Shown here piece by piece: positions 1 through 6,602 of a DNA stretch of 41,818 nt. The stretch spans positions 1 through 41,818 of the forward strand of contig JBBSLP010000055.1 of the NCBI GenBank assembly GCA_038255145.1. Reading direction: 5' to 3'. The notes beneath the pieces were generated by a model. The model saw nothing but the letters and a program-made list of their open reading frames with translations, was not told the origin of the DNA and ran no database searches. Each line of letters begins with the position of its first letter. The stretch's first letter is position 1. Made by a program: the position numbers and the translations under genes. Source of the stretch: WHTX01 sp038255145 (GTDB taxonomy: Bacteria; Actinomycetota; Acidimicrobiia; Acidimicrobiales; CAIXPF01).

Positions 1-2
1 AG

Positions 3-368
3 ACCCTGCACCGCGAGCTGGGCGAGGACGATCCCCTCGGCGTCTCCGTGCTGTGCCCGGGCAACGTGGCCACCAACATCGCCACCAGCCAACGCAACCG
101 GCCCGAGCACCTGCGCCGCCGGCGCAAGGCTCCCGTGCCCGTGCCCGCCGCCGATGCCGCCACCACCAGCGAGGCCACCCGCACCGATGCCCGCCGGCGC
201 AACGACGCCGTGGCCGCGGCGGTGGTCGGGGGCATGGCACCGGCCGAGCTGGCCCAGCAGGTGGCCGACGCCATCCGGGCCCGGCGCTTCTGGATCCTCA
301 CCCACCCCGAGTACCTGCCCATGGTCAAGGAGCGCAACGACTCCATCCAGGAGCTGCGCAACCCCTGA
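3..368 (+). CDS. Short-chain dehydrogenase/reductase, C-terminal part (truncated by window edge)
   Basis: Only the last ~121 codons are present; the frame is open from base 3 and the start lies outside the window. The segment VSVLCPGNVATNI matches the strand after the YxxxK region of classical SDR oxidoreductases, where a P-G motif contacts the nicotinamide and a Thr follows. The rest (AELAQQVADAIRARRFWILTHPEY) is the usual SDR tail that precedes the C-terminus in the family acting on alcohols and ketones. The Rossmann glycine motif and catalytic Ser-Tyr-Lys are not visible, so the substrate cannot be inferred. The stop is 35 bp before the CCA-enzyme start, so the two may be co-transcribed. 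Confidence 0.8.
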   Translation, partial: TLHRELGEDDPLGVSVLCPGNVATNIATSQRNRPEHLRRRRKAPVPVPAADAATTSEATRTDARRRNDAVAAAVVGGMAPAELAQQVADAIRARRFWILTHPEYLPMVKERNDSIQELRNP

Positions 369-403
369 CCACGGGCGCCGGCGTCAGTAGCGTGGCCGGC
401 GCC

Positions 404-1816
404 ATGGCCACCCTCGACGACATCCCCCTGGCCGACCGACGGGCCCAGGACGTGGCCCTCGCCATCAGCCGACGTGTCGCCGAGGCGGGGGGGAGGGTCC
501 AGTACGTGGGCGGCGCCGTGCGCGACGCGATCGACGGGCGGGTGGCACGGGAGCTCGACCTCGAGGTGTTCGGCGTCGAGCCCGACGAGCTGCGCCGCCT
601 GGTCGAGCGCATCGTGCCCGTCAGCCTGGTGGGGGCCAGCTTCGGGGTGCTCAAGGTCCACGGCCTCCCCATCGACGTGTCCGTGCCCCGCCGCGAGCGC
701 AAGGCCGGCACCGGTCATCGCGGCTTCGAGGTCGACGCCGACCCCTGGCTCGACCCCGCCCAGGCCGCGGCCCGGCGCGACTTCACCGTCAACGCCATCG
801 GCTGGGACCCCCTCACCCACGCCCTGTTCGACCCTTTCGACGGGGTGGGTGACCTGCGCCACAGGATCCTGCGCCACACCAGCCCCCAGTTCGCCGAGGA
901 CCCGTTGCGGGTGCTGCGGGGCATGCAGTTCGTGGCCCGCTTCGAGCTGACCCCGGCGCCCGAGACCGTGACCCTGTGCCGCACCATCGACGACGAGGGC
1001 CTGGCCGCCGAGCGGGTGTTCGACGAGTGGTCCAAGCTCATCCTGCAGGGCACGGCCATCTCGTCCGGGCTGGCCTTCCTGCGCGACACGGGCTGGCTGC
1101 GCTACACCCCCGAGCTCGAGGCCCTGGTCGACTGCCCCCAGGACCCCGAGTGGCACCCCGAGGGTGACGTGTGGACCCACACCGGCCACGTCATGGACCA
1201 GTTCGCCCGGCGCCGGGAGGGTGAGGACCGGGAGGACAGCGCCGACTGGGAGGACCTCGTGGTCGGCTTCGCCTGCCTGTGCCACGACCTGGGCAAGCCC
1301 GCCACCACGGTGTTCAAGGACGGGCGCTGGCGCTCACCCGGTCACGAGGAGGCCGGCATCGCCCCCAGCCGCGCTCTGTTGGCCCGCATGACCAGCCAGA
1401 CCAAGCTGGCCGACGAGGTGGTGCCCCTGGTGGCCGACCACCTCAAGCCCGACCAGCTGTTCCAGGGTGGGGCCAGCCCGGGTGCGGTGCGCCGCCTGGC
1501 CCGCCGGGTGGGCCGACTCGACCGCCTGCTGCGGGTGGCCCGCGCCGACCGCGACGGGCGCCCCCCCTCCCCCACCGACGACTTCCCCGCCGCTCGTTGG
1601 CTCGAGGAGACGGCCCGCGAGCTGGACGTGGCCGACAAGCCTCCCCGCCCCATGGTCATGGGCCGTCACCTCATCGAGCTGGGCCTGACTCCTGGCCCCA
1701 CCTTCGGCCCCCTGCTGGAGCAGGTCTTCGAAGCCCAGCTCGACGGCCGCATCAGCACCGTGGACCAGGGCCTCGAGCTGGCCCGTCAGCTGTTGGCCCA
1801 GCATCCCGCCCACTGA
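404..1816 (+). CDS. CCA-adding tRNA nucleotidyltransferase with HD domain
   Basis: This ~470-residue protein probably adds or repairs the 3' CCA of tRNAs. The N-terminus has the class II nucleotidyltransferase signature GGAVRD (about residues 36-41) followed by LDLEV, which carries the two acidic metal ligands. RRDFTVNAI and EDPLRVLRGMQF are the B and C/D nucleotide-recognition motifs of CCA enzymes and poly(A) polymerases. The second half carries an HD phosphohydrolase domain (HTGHV, then CHDLGKP), as in the E. coli-type multifunctional enzyme. The ATG at 404 was chosen; a GTG at 392 is also in frame. The open frame runs back to base 53, but that extension is Arg/Pro-rich shadow of the preceding gene. 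A poly(A) polymerase or other tRNA-NT family role cannot be fully excluded. Confidence 0.88.
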   Translation: MATLDDIPLADRRAQDVALAISRRVAEAGGRVQYVGGAVRDAIDGRVARELDLEVFGVEPDELRRLVERIVPVSLVGASFGVLKVHGLPIDVSVPRRERKAGTGHRGFEVDADPWLDPAQAAARRDFTVNAIGWDPLTHALFDPFDGVGDLRHRILRHTSPQFAEDPLRVLRGMQFVARFELTPAPETVTLCRTIDDEGLAAERVFDEWSKLILQGTAISSGLAFLRDTGWLRYTPELEALVDCPQDPEWHPEGDVWTHTGHVMDQFARRREGEDREDSADWEDLVVGFACLCHDLGKPATTVFKDGRWRSPGHEEAGIAPSRALLARMTSQTKLADEVVPLVADHLKPDQLFQGGASPGAVRRLARRVGRLDRLLRVARADRDGRPPSPTDDFPAARWLEETARELDVADKPPRPMVMGRHLIELGLTPGPTFGPLLEQVFEAQLDGRISTVDQGLELARQLLAQHPAH

Positions 1817-1830
1817 CAGACGACGAGGCC

Positions 1831-1871
1831 ACAAGGCAACCTTGTCAACATGTCGATCCGCTTTGTATGCT
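1831..1871 (+). promoter_or_regulatory. Promoter and palindromic operator of the AbrB/PIN toxin-antitoxin pair
   Basis: TTGTCA (1842-1847) and TATGCT (1866-1871) are separated by 18 bp and fit a housekeeping promoter. Six bases separate the -10 from the ATG at 1878, so the predicted start of transcription is the start codon itself (leaderless). The perfect inverted repeat ACAAGG-CAA-CCTTGT (1831-1845) overlaps the -35 and is a natural site for autorepression by the antitoxin. The operator role is inference. Confidence 0.5.
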
Positions 1872-1877
1872 CCCTGC

Positions 1878-2120
1878 ATGACTGTGGCCACCTACCGGGT
1901 GTCGGACCGAGGACAGATGGCACTGCCCGCCGAGGCGCGCCGCCGATGGAACCTGACCGAGGGCGGTGCCGTGGAGGTCGCCGATCTCGGCCATGCCCTG
2001 GTGATCGTGCCTGCGGGGCGTGGCGGGCTACGAGGCATCGTTCGGGCCGCGATCGAAGAAGCAGGTGGCTACGAGAAGCTCGCGTCTGCCGTTGCTGACG
2101 ACGAGCCGGAGCTCGCTTGA
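1878..2120 (+). CDS. AbrB/MazE-type antitoxin
   Basis: This 80-residue protein begins TYRVSDRGQMALPAEARRRWNL, the swapped-hairpin AbrB/SpoVT/MazE DNA-binding fold (DxxGQxxLPxxxR). The C-terminal half is acidic (EEAGGYEKLASAVADDEPELA), as expected for a toxin-neutralising tail. The ATG at 1878 was chosen over an upstream ATG at 1842 because the AbrB fold starts right after it and because a -10 element lies six bases upstream. The stop overlaps the TTG start of the next gene by four bases (TTGA), so the pair is translationally coupled. It likely binds the palindrome upstream and represses the pair. Confidence 0.82.
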   Translation: MTVATYRVSDRGQMALPAEARRRWNLTEGGAVEVADLGHALVIVPAGRGGLRGIVRAAIEEAGGYEKLASAVADDEPELA

Positions 2121-2557
2121 GCACCCTCCTCGTCGATGACCACCTGCTGTTGCGGGTCCTCCTCGAGGACGAGCCGCCTTCGTTGCGTCCTGCAGGCGCA
2201 GCCATCGCAACGACTGGTCTGTGGTACCACCGACTCTGTCGAGCGCTGGCCGACGACGCGGTGCGCGGTTCGATGTCGCGCCGGCTCGGCGACGTCGACA
2301 TCACCGTCGCCGCCGACGTGCTCGCCGCCGTGGTCGAGCTCCCCGCCGCCGTCGAACTGGTCTCGCTCCGAGCGCTTGGCTGGCCCATGGGCGGGCTCGT
2401 CCATGCTGGAGCTCGACTCAACCTCCTGTCCCTGGAAGCGCTCGCCGCGGCGAGACATCTGTCCGCCGAGGTCTGCCTCGCCGCCGTCGACGACAACGAG
2501 CCGCTGCGGGCCGCGGCGCACGCCTTCGGTGTCGGAGTCCGAACGGTCAGCGATTGA
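2117..2557 (+). CDS. PIN-domain-like toxin partner (VapC-like)
   Basis: The 146-residue product follows the AbrB antitoxin with a 4-bp overlap, the usual order for type II toxin-antitoxin pairs. It starts LLVDDHLLLRVL, like the first strand of a PIN ribonuclease with its metal-binding Asp (D7). Near the end SLEALAAARHL then CLAAVDDNEPLRAAAHAFGV matches the third and fourth PIN acidic positions. The third is Glu (E107) where Asp is usual, and the second acidic position is unclear, so activity is uncertain. If active it would cleave RNA in the cytoplasm. The TTG start is dictated by the overlap. Confidence 0.7.
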   Translation: MSTLLVDDHLLLRVLLEDEPPSLRPAGAAIATTGLWYHRLCRALADDAVRGSMSRRLGDVDITVAADVLAAVVELPAAVELVSLRALGWPMGGLVHAGARLNLLSLEALAAARHLSAEVCLAAVDDNEPLRAAAHAFGVGVRTVSD

Positions 2558-2781
2558 CCGCAGCGCGACCTCCAGCTCGCGATGGGGCGAACACGGTGCA
2601 CAGCGGTTGCTCGGGCGTTCGGCAGGCAATAGGTTCGATCGCGCCGGGGACATAGGCCCCGGGGTTGCGCCACGGGAGCCGGTCGAGGGTTCGATGCGCG
2701 CCGTCGGGGACGGGCGACGTCGACGAAGCACCGACGAACGGCCGGTGCGGCGCAGGCCGTTCACATCCGAGGGGGTCTCGC

Positions 2782-3006
2782 ATGAAGGATCCAGAGGAGT
2801 TCGTCCGCAGTCTGAACGCGGAGGAGATCGCGGCCCTGGGGGTACTGCCGGACCCCGACGTCGTGAGCCCGACGACGGACCGGCACGACCGCACGCCGGA
2901 TTCGACCGCCGACGTGCACGCCCCAGGCGTTCTCGAGTCCGCATCCTACGACGTGGCCGAAGGTGATCCGTTCGCGCCCCCTCGCAGCATGACCGAGGAG
3001 GGGTGA
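2782..3006 (+). CDS. Small acidic protein of unknown function upstream of a DUF1036-like gene
   Basis: This 74-residue protein is not recognised. The ATG at 2782 follows a GAGGGGG ribosome-binding site at about 2770-2775. The N-terminus is amphipathic and helix-like (MKDPEEFVRSLNAEEIAALG). The rest is Asp/Pro/Thr-rich, has no cysteine, and is probably disordered. The stop is one base before the GTG of the next gene, so the two are almost certainly co-translated. A conserved helical leader on a disordered body resembles secretion or maturation leaders, but nothing here proves that. Confidence 0.6.
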   Translation: MKDPEEFVRSLNAEEIAALGVLPDPDVVSPTTDRHDRTPDSTADVHAPGVLESASYDVAEGDPFAPPRSMTEEG

Positions 3007-3007
3007 C

Positions 3008-3352
3008 GTGGCCATCTACGTCCGCAACGACGGAAACGCCCGGATCTACTTCGCGCTCGGCTACCACTACCCGAATTGCCCCGACGGTGACAACTGGGCG
3101 AAGAAGGGCTGGTGGCAGATCCCGCCCGGTGGCACGGCGACGGTGCGCGGCGGCGCGTCGAACGGGGCCAGGTACTTCTGGTACGCCGAGACCGACACCG
3201 GGCTTCAATGGGCCGGTGACGTGAGGACCTGGCTGCCGACGACCCAGTTCGACTGGTGCTGGCCGACGTCGAGCTCGAACGCGTCCCTTCGCGGCATGCG
3301 CCGCCTGGACGTCCCCGTCACCAGCGTGAACCACACGCTCGTGCTGCGCTGA
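3008..3352 (+). CDS. DUF1036-like protein
   Basis: This ~114-residue protein begins AIYVRNDGNARIYFALGYH and continues with WAKKGWWQIPPGGTATV. That resembles the DUF1036 pattern of a beta strand with N..S/A..VALGY followed by W.S.GWW.I.PG. It is rich in Trp and Tyr and probably a small beta sandwich. There is no obvious signal peptide, though the family is often secreted or surface-linked. The GTG start is one base after the preceding stop and has no separate Shine-Dalgarno site, implying translational coupling. A 13-bp perfect hairpin follows the stop. Molecular function is unknown. Confidence 0.6.
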   Translation: MAIYVRNDGNARIYFALGYHYPNCPDGDNWAKKGWWQIPPGGTATVRGGASNGARYFWYAETDTGLQWAGDVRTWLPTTQFDWCWPTSSSNASLRGMRRLDVPVTSVNHTLVLR

Positions 3353-3360
3353 ACCACGCG

Positions 3361-3391
3361 TCCGGGGGTGGGGCCCCGCCCCACCCCCGGA
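3361..3391. terminator. Bidirectional hairpin terminator
   Basis: A perfect 13-bp inverted repeat (3361-3373 against 3379-3391) has a 5-base loop CCCCG. It lies 8 bp after the DUF1036-like stop and directly abuts the TGA (3392-3394) of the minus-strand membrane ORF, so it could serve both. There is no T tract, which is common for actinobacterial terminators. Confidence 0.65.
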
Positions 3392-3592
3392 TCACACACG
3401 CCGCCGATCCGGCCCGGCGAAGGACCTCGAACGGATCGCCTGGTTCCCCGGCGGCGAGATGGCGCCCGCCATCATGGCGGCGCCGAAGGCGATCGTCACC
3501 AGGGCATGGACGGCGAGCACGACGACCAACGCTGCGGTGAACACCGACACTGCGTGCGCCACGACGTAGAGAGCGGCCCCGACGACCGCCAC
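3392..3592 (-). CDS. Possible small two-helix membrane protein
   Basis: The frame from a GTG at 3592 encodes 66 residues with two strongly hydrophobic stretches: VAVVGAALYVVAHAVSVFTA and ALVVVLAVHALVTIAFGAAMM. A short polar tail ending DRRRV follows. Codon use is GC3-rich, like the real genes around it, and the stop abuts a strong hairpin, both in favour. Against it are a poor ribosome-binding site and an upstream frame that stays open but is Arg-rich and not membrane-like. It could be a genuine small membrane protein or the 3' remnant of a larger transporter. Confidence 0.4.
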   Translation of the reverse strand: MAVVGAALYVVAHAVSVFTAALVVVLAVHALVTIAFGAAMMAGAISPPGNQAIRSRSFAGPDRRRV

Positions 3593-3689
3593 CCACGCAC
3601 CCCGCCGACAGCCGTGAGCGGGCAGCCTGCGTCGGCCACCATGCCCGTCGTGGTGTCGGCAACGATCGTGGCCTCTGGGATGCGCTGCC

Positions 3690-3727
3690 GACCGGCCCGA
3701 CCGGCCCGACAGGCCCGACCAGACCGG
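3690..3727 (+). repeat. 9-bp tandem repeat (CCGGCCCGA-like, about four copies)
   Basis: Consecutive imperfect copies of CCGGCCCGA lie in the non-coding stretch between the small membrane ORF and the ABC exporter. No coding role is apparent. The remainder of 3593-3877 shows no convincing gene or strong promoter. Confidence 0.6.
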
Positions 3728-3877
3728 CGAATTCGCCGTGATGCGGAACCTCTTGAAAGGGTCGGCTGCCGGCAGGCCCTGGCGCGCTGGCGCCCACCAG
3801 GTCACGGGAACAGCGGGCGGCCTGCCCACGTTGCTGAACCCCACATGCCCATGAACGCTGGAGGACCCGGATCGACG

Positions 3878-5767
3878 ATGCGCTCGTTCGCCCGGGACCG
3901 ATCCGTCGCCCACCACCGCCTGGCCCCGGGCACCCTGCGCCGCATCGCCGGCTTCGCCCGCCCTTACCGGGCGCAACTGGCCGTCTTCCTGGCCCTGATC
4001 CTCTTCGACGCCGTGGCCGGTGCCGCCACCCCCCTGCTCTACCGGGCCATCATCGACCGGGGCATCGTCCCCGGCAACCGCCGCCTCGTCCTGGGCCTGG
4101 CCGCCGTCGTGGCCGGACTGGCCGTCATCTCGGCGGCGAACTCCCTTGCCCAGCGCTGGTACTCGGCCCGCATCGGCGAGGGCCTGGTCTACGACCTGCG
4201 CACCAAGGTGTTCGACCACGTGCAGGAGATGCCCGTGGCCTTCTTCACCCGCACCCAGACCGGGGCCCTGGTCTCCCGCCTCGATGGCGACGTGCAGGGG
4301 GCTCAGCAGGCCTTCACCTCGACGCTGTCCAACGTGGTCGGCAACCTGGCCGCGGTGGCCGCCACCCTGACGGCCATGGCCGTGCTGTCGTGGCAGATCA
4401 CGCTGCTGGCCCTGGCCCTGCTCCCCCTGTTCATCCTGCCCGCCCGCATGTTGGGCCCCCGCCTGCAGCGCATCACCCGCGAGCGCTACCAACTCGACGC
4501 GGCCATGGGCCAGACCATGAACGAGCGCTTCAACGTGTCCGGCGCCCTGCTGGTCAAGCTGTTCGGCGCCCCGAAGCGGGAGTCGACCGCCTTCGCGGCG
4601 TCGGCGGGACGGGTGCGGGACATCGGCATCACCTCGGCCATGTACGCCCGCGTCTTCTTCACCGGGCTGACCCTGGTGGCATCGCTGGCCACGGCCCTGG
4701 TCTACGGCTTGGGCGGCAGCCTGGCCGTGGCCGGCTCCCTGGGCATCGGCACCCTGGTGGCGCTCACCGCCTACCTGGGCCGGCTCTACGGGCCGCTGAC
4801 CTCGCTGTCGAACATGCAGGTCGACGTGATGACCACCCTGGTCAGCTTCGAGCGGGTGCTCGAGGTGCTCGACCTGAAGCCGTCGGTGGCCGACCGGGCC
4901 GACGCCATCGAGCTGCCCGTGGGCGCGGCCACCGTGGCCTTCGAGGGCGTGTCGTTCCGCTACCCCGCCCCCTCCGAGGTGTCCCTGGCCTCGCTCGAAT
5001 CGGGGCGCGAGCTGAGCACCGAACCCGGGGCCTACGTGCTCCACGACCTCGACTTCGAGGTCCGGCCGGGCACGATGACGGCCCTCGTCGGCCCGTCCGG
5101 CGCCGGCAAGACCACGGCCACGGGCCTGGTCAGCCGCCTGTTCGACGTCACCGAGGGCGCGGTCAAGGTGGGTGGGGTCGACGTGCGCGACGTGACCCAG
5201 CAGTCCCTGCGCCAGGCCATCGGCGTGGTGTCCCAGGACGCCCACCTGTTCCACGACACCCTGGCGGCCAACCTGCGCTACGCCAAGCCCGACGCCACGG
5301 ACGACGAGCTGGTGGCCGCACTGCAGGCGGCGCACGTGTGGGACACGGTGTCCGTGCTGCCCGACGGGCTCGACACCGTGGTCGGGGACCGGGGCCACCG
5401 CCTGTCCGGCGGGGAGAAGCAGCGCCTGGCCATCGCCCGGGTGCTGCTCAAGGCACCGTCCATCGTCGTGCTCGACGAGGCCACCGCCCACCTCGACTCC
5501 GAGTCCGAGGCCGCCGTGCAGAGGGCCCTGGGCACAGCCCTGGTCGGCCGGACCTCGATCGTCATCGCCCACCGGCTGGCCACGGTTCGCCACGCGGATG
5601 AGATCCTGGTGCTCGACGCCGGGCGCATCGTCGAGCGGGGCACCCACGAGGAGCTGGTCGTCCGCGGTGGCCTCTACGCCGAGCTGTGCCGCACCCAGTT
5701 CGTCGAGGTCGAGGTCGAGGTCGAGGGCTACGACGACGAGGCCGAGGCCGTGGCCTCCTCGGTCTGA
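3878..5767 (+). CDS. ABC-type exporter, fused permease and ATPase
   Basis: The ~629-residue half-transporter has an N-terminal six-helix exporter domain (about residues 25-310) and a C-terminal ATPase domain. The ATPase shows Walker A GPSGAGKTT (about residue 404), a Q-loop (SQDAHLF), signature LSGGEKQRLAIAR (about 509), Walker B IVVLDEATAHLD (about 530) and an H-loop IAHRLATV (about 564). It probably works as a homodimer exporting lipid, drug or peptide across the cytoplasmic membrane. The ATG at 3878 was chosen because GGAGG lies at 3860-3864; ATGs at 3845 and 3851 are in frame without such a site. The C-terminus is acidic with an EVEVEVEG run, and its last 40 bp overlap the 3' end of alkB on the other strand. 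The substrate cannot be told. Confidence 0.9.
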   Translation: MRSFARDRSVAHHRLAPGTLRRIAGFARPYRAQLAVFLALILFDAVAGAATPLLYRAIIDRGIVPGNRRLVLGLAAVVAGLAVISAANSLAQRWYSARIGEGLVYDLRTKVFDHVQEMPVAFFTRTQTGALVSRLDGDVQGAQQAFTSTLSNVVGNLAAVAATLTAMAVLSWQITLLALALLPLFILPARMLGPRLQRITRERYQLDAAMGQTMNERFNVSGALLVKLFGAPKRESTAFAASAGRVRDIGITSAMYARVFFTGLTLVASLATALVYGLGGSLAVAGSLGIGTLVALTAYLGRLYGPLTSLSNMQVDVMTTLVSFERVLEVLDLKPSVADRADAIELPVGAATVAFEGVSFRYPAPSEVSLASLESGRELSTEPGAYVLHDLDFEVRPGTMTALVGPSGAGKTTATGLVSRLFDVTEGAVKVGGVDVRDVTQQSLRQAIGVVSQDAHLFHDTLAANLRYAKPDATDDELVAALQAAHVWDTVSVLPDGLDTVVGDRGHRLSGGEKQRLAIARVLLKAPSIVVLDEATAHLDSESEAAVQRALGTALVGRTSIVIAHRLATVRHADEILVLDAGRIVERGTHEELVVRGGLYAELCRTQFVEVEVEVEGYDDEAEAVASSV

Positions 5768-6450
5768 GGCTCCTCGACATCGACCTCCCCATGAGGTTCA
5801 GGGCACTCGGTGCCTGGGGCGGGCATGGAGTGGCGGTAGGTCACGCTGATGCGGGGCCCGGCCACGGCCACCTTGGGCACGCTGTGCTCGAGCTCGCGCT
5901 GGCAGTCGCCCCCCATGACCAGCAGGTCCCCCGAGCCCAGGTTGAAGGGGCGGCTTCGGCCGCCCCCGGCCGGGCGCAGGAGGAAGGGCCGGGGCTCGCC
6001 CACGGACACGATGGCCACCAGGGGCTCGGGCACCCGGCGGCCGATGCGGTCGCCGTGCCAGGCCACGCTGTCGGCCCCGTCGCGGTAGTAGTTCAGCCCC
6101 ACGCTGTCGAAGTGCACCCCGTAGCGGGCGGACAGGACCTCGAAGAGCGCACCGATGATGGGGTGGGGGAAGGGGGTGTCGCTGCGGCCGAACCACTGGC
6201 TCAGCCTGGGCTCGTCGACGACCTGGTCGTACATGGGCCGCCGGCCCTGCTTCCACGTCACCTTGGCAGCCAGGGTTGCCCACAGCTCGTCCGAGCCGGA
6301 CAGCCAGCCCGGGGCGTGATCGACCCACGAACGCTCACCCAGGCGGTGGCGCACCACGTCCCCGAAGGACCGGTCGGGGGCGGGGGCGCCGGCGGTGAAC
6401 AGACCCAACTGCACCGCGCTCCCGTCGTGCCGGACGATGGTGCGTGCCAT
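5728..6450 (-). CDS. alkB: AlkB-family Fe(II)/2-oxoglutarate DNA/RNA dealkylase
   Basis: The 240-residue protein carries the AlkB dioxygenase core. NYYRDGADSVAWHGDR supplies the Fe ligands H132 and D134, LEHSVPK supplies H189, and PRISVTYRHS supplies the 2-oxoglutarate arginines R200 and R206. GSGDLLVMGGDCQ is the usual strand before the distal His. It should oxidatively remove methyl groups from N1-methyladenine and N3-methylcytosine. The start is an ATG with a candidate -10 TAGCGT (6462-6457) six bases upstream, implying a leaderless mRNA. A LexA-like box lies just upstream of that -10. The gene is divergent from an MFS exporter and its 3' end overlaps the ABC exporter by 40 bp, so the two transcripts are antisense to each other there. 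Confidence 0.92.
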   Translation of the reverse strand: MARTIVRHDGSAVQLGLFTAGAPAPDRSFGDVVRHRLGERSWVDHAPGWLSGSDELWATLAAKVTWKQGRRPMYDQVVDEPRLSQWFGRSDTPFPHPIIGALFEVLSARYGVHFDSVGLNYYRDGADSVAWHGDRIGRRVPEPLVAIVSVGEPRPFLLRPAGGGRSRPFNLGSGDLLVMGGDCQRELEHSVPKVAVAGPRISVTYRHSMPAPGTECPEPHGEVDVEEPQTEEATASASSS

Positions 6451-6467
6451 GACCCCACGCTAGAGCA

Positions 6468-6483
6468 GCGAACATCCGTTCGC
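6468..6483. promoter_or_regulatory. Putative LexA (SOS) box of alkB
   Basis: GCGAACATCCGTTCGC is a perfect palindrome with the core CGAAC-N4-GTTCG used by LexA in Gram-positive and actinobacterial lineages. It lies five bases upstream of the alkB -10 candidate, inside the promoter spacer, where a repressor would block polymerase. LexA binding is inferred from the motif. Confidence 0.65.
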
Positions 6484-6520
6484 CATCCATCCCCCGACCC
6501 GCGTATCTCGACGGTCCCCC

Positions 6521-6564
6521 TTGTCGACGACCCCTCTCACCTGTACTGTCGAACACATGTTCGT
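6521..6564 (+). promoter_or_regulatory. Promoter with LexA (SOS) box for the MFS exporter
   Basis: TTGTCG (6521-6526) and TACTGT (6544-6549) with a 17-bp spacer form a plausible housekeeping promoter reading toward the MFS gene. TCGAACACATGTTCGT (6549-6564) begins on the last base of the -10 and matches the mycobacterial LexA consensus TCGAAC-N4-GTTCGA in 11 of 12 defined positions. This places the MFS gene under probable SOS repression. Confidence 0.65.
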
Positions 6565-6602
6565 AGCAGGCCACCGGCCGACCAGAGCAGCGCCAGTGGC
6601 GT

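Noticed and set aside
53..403. N-terminal extension of the CCA enzyme frame
   Set aside because: It overlaps the SDR in another frame and is Arg/Pro-rich. The fold starts at the ATG at 404.
3392..5647. Very long minus-strand open frame opposite the ABC exporter
   Set aside because: Gln/Gly/His-rich composition typical of an antisense shadow in high-GC DNA. Only its last 66 codons look real and are listed separately.
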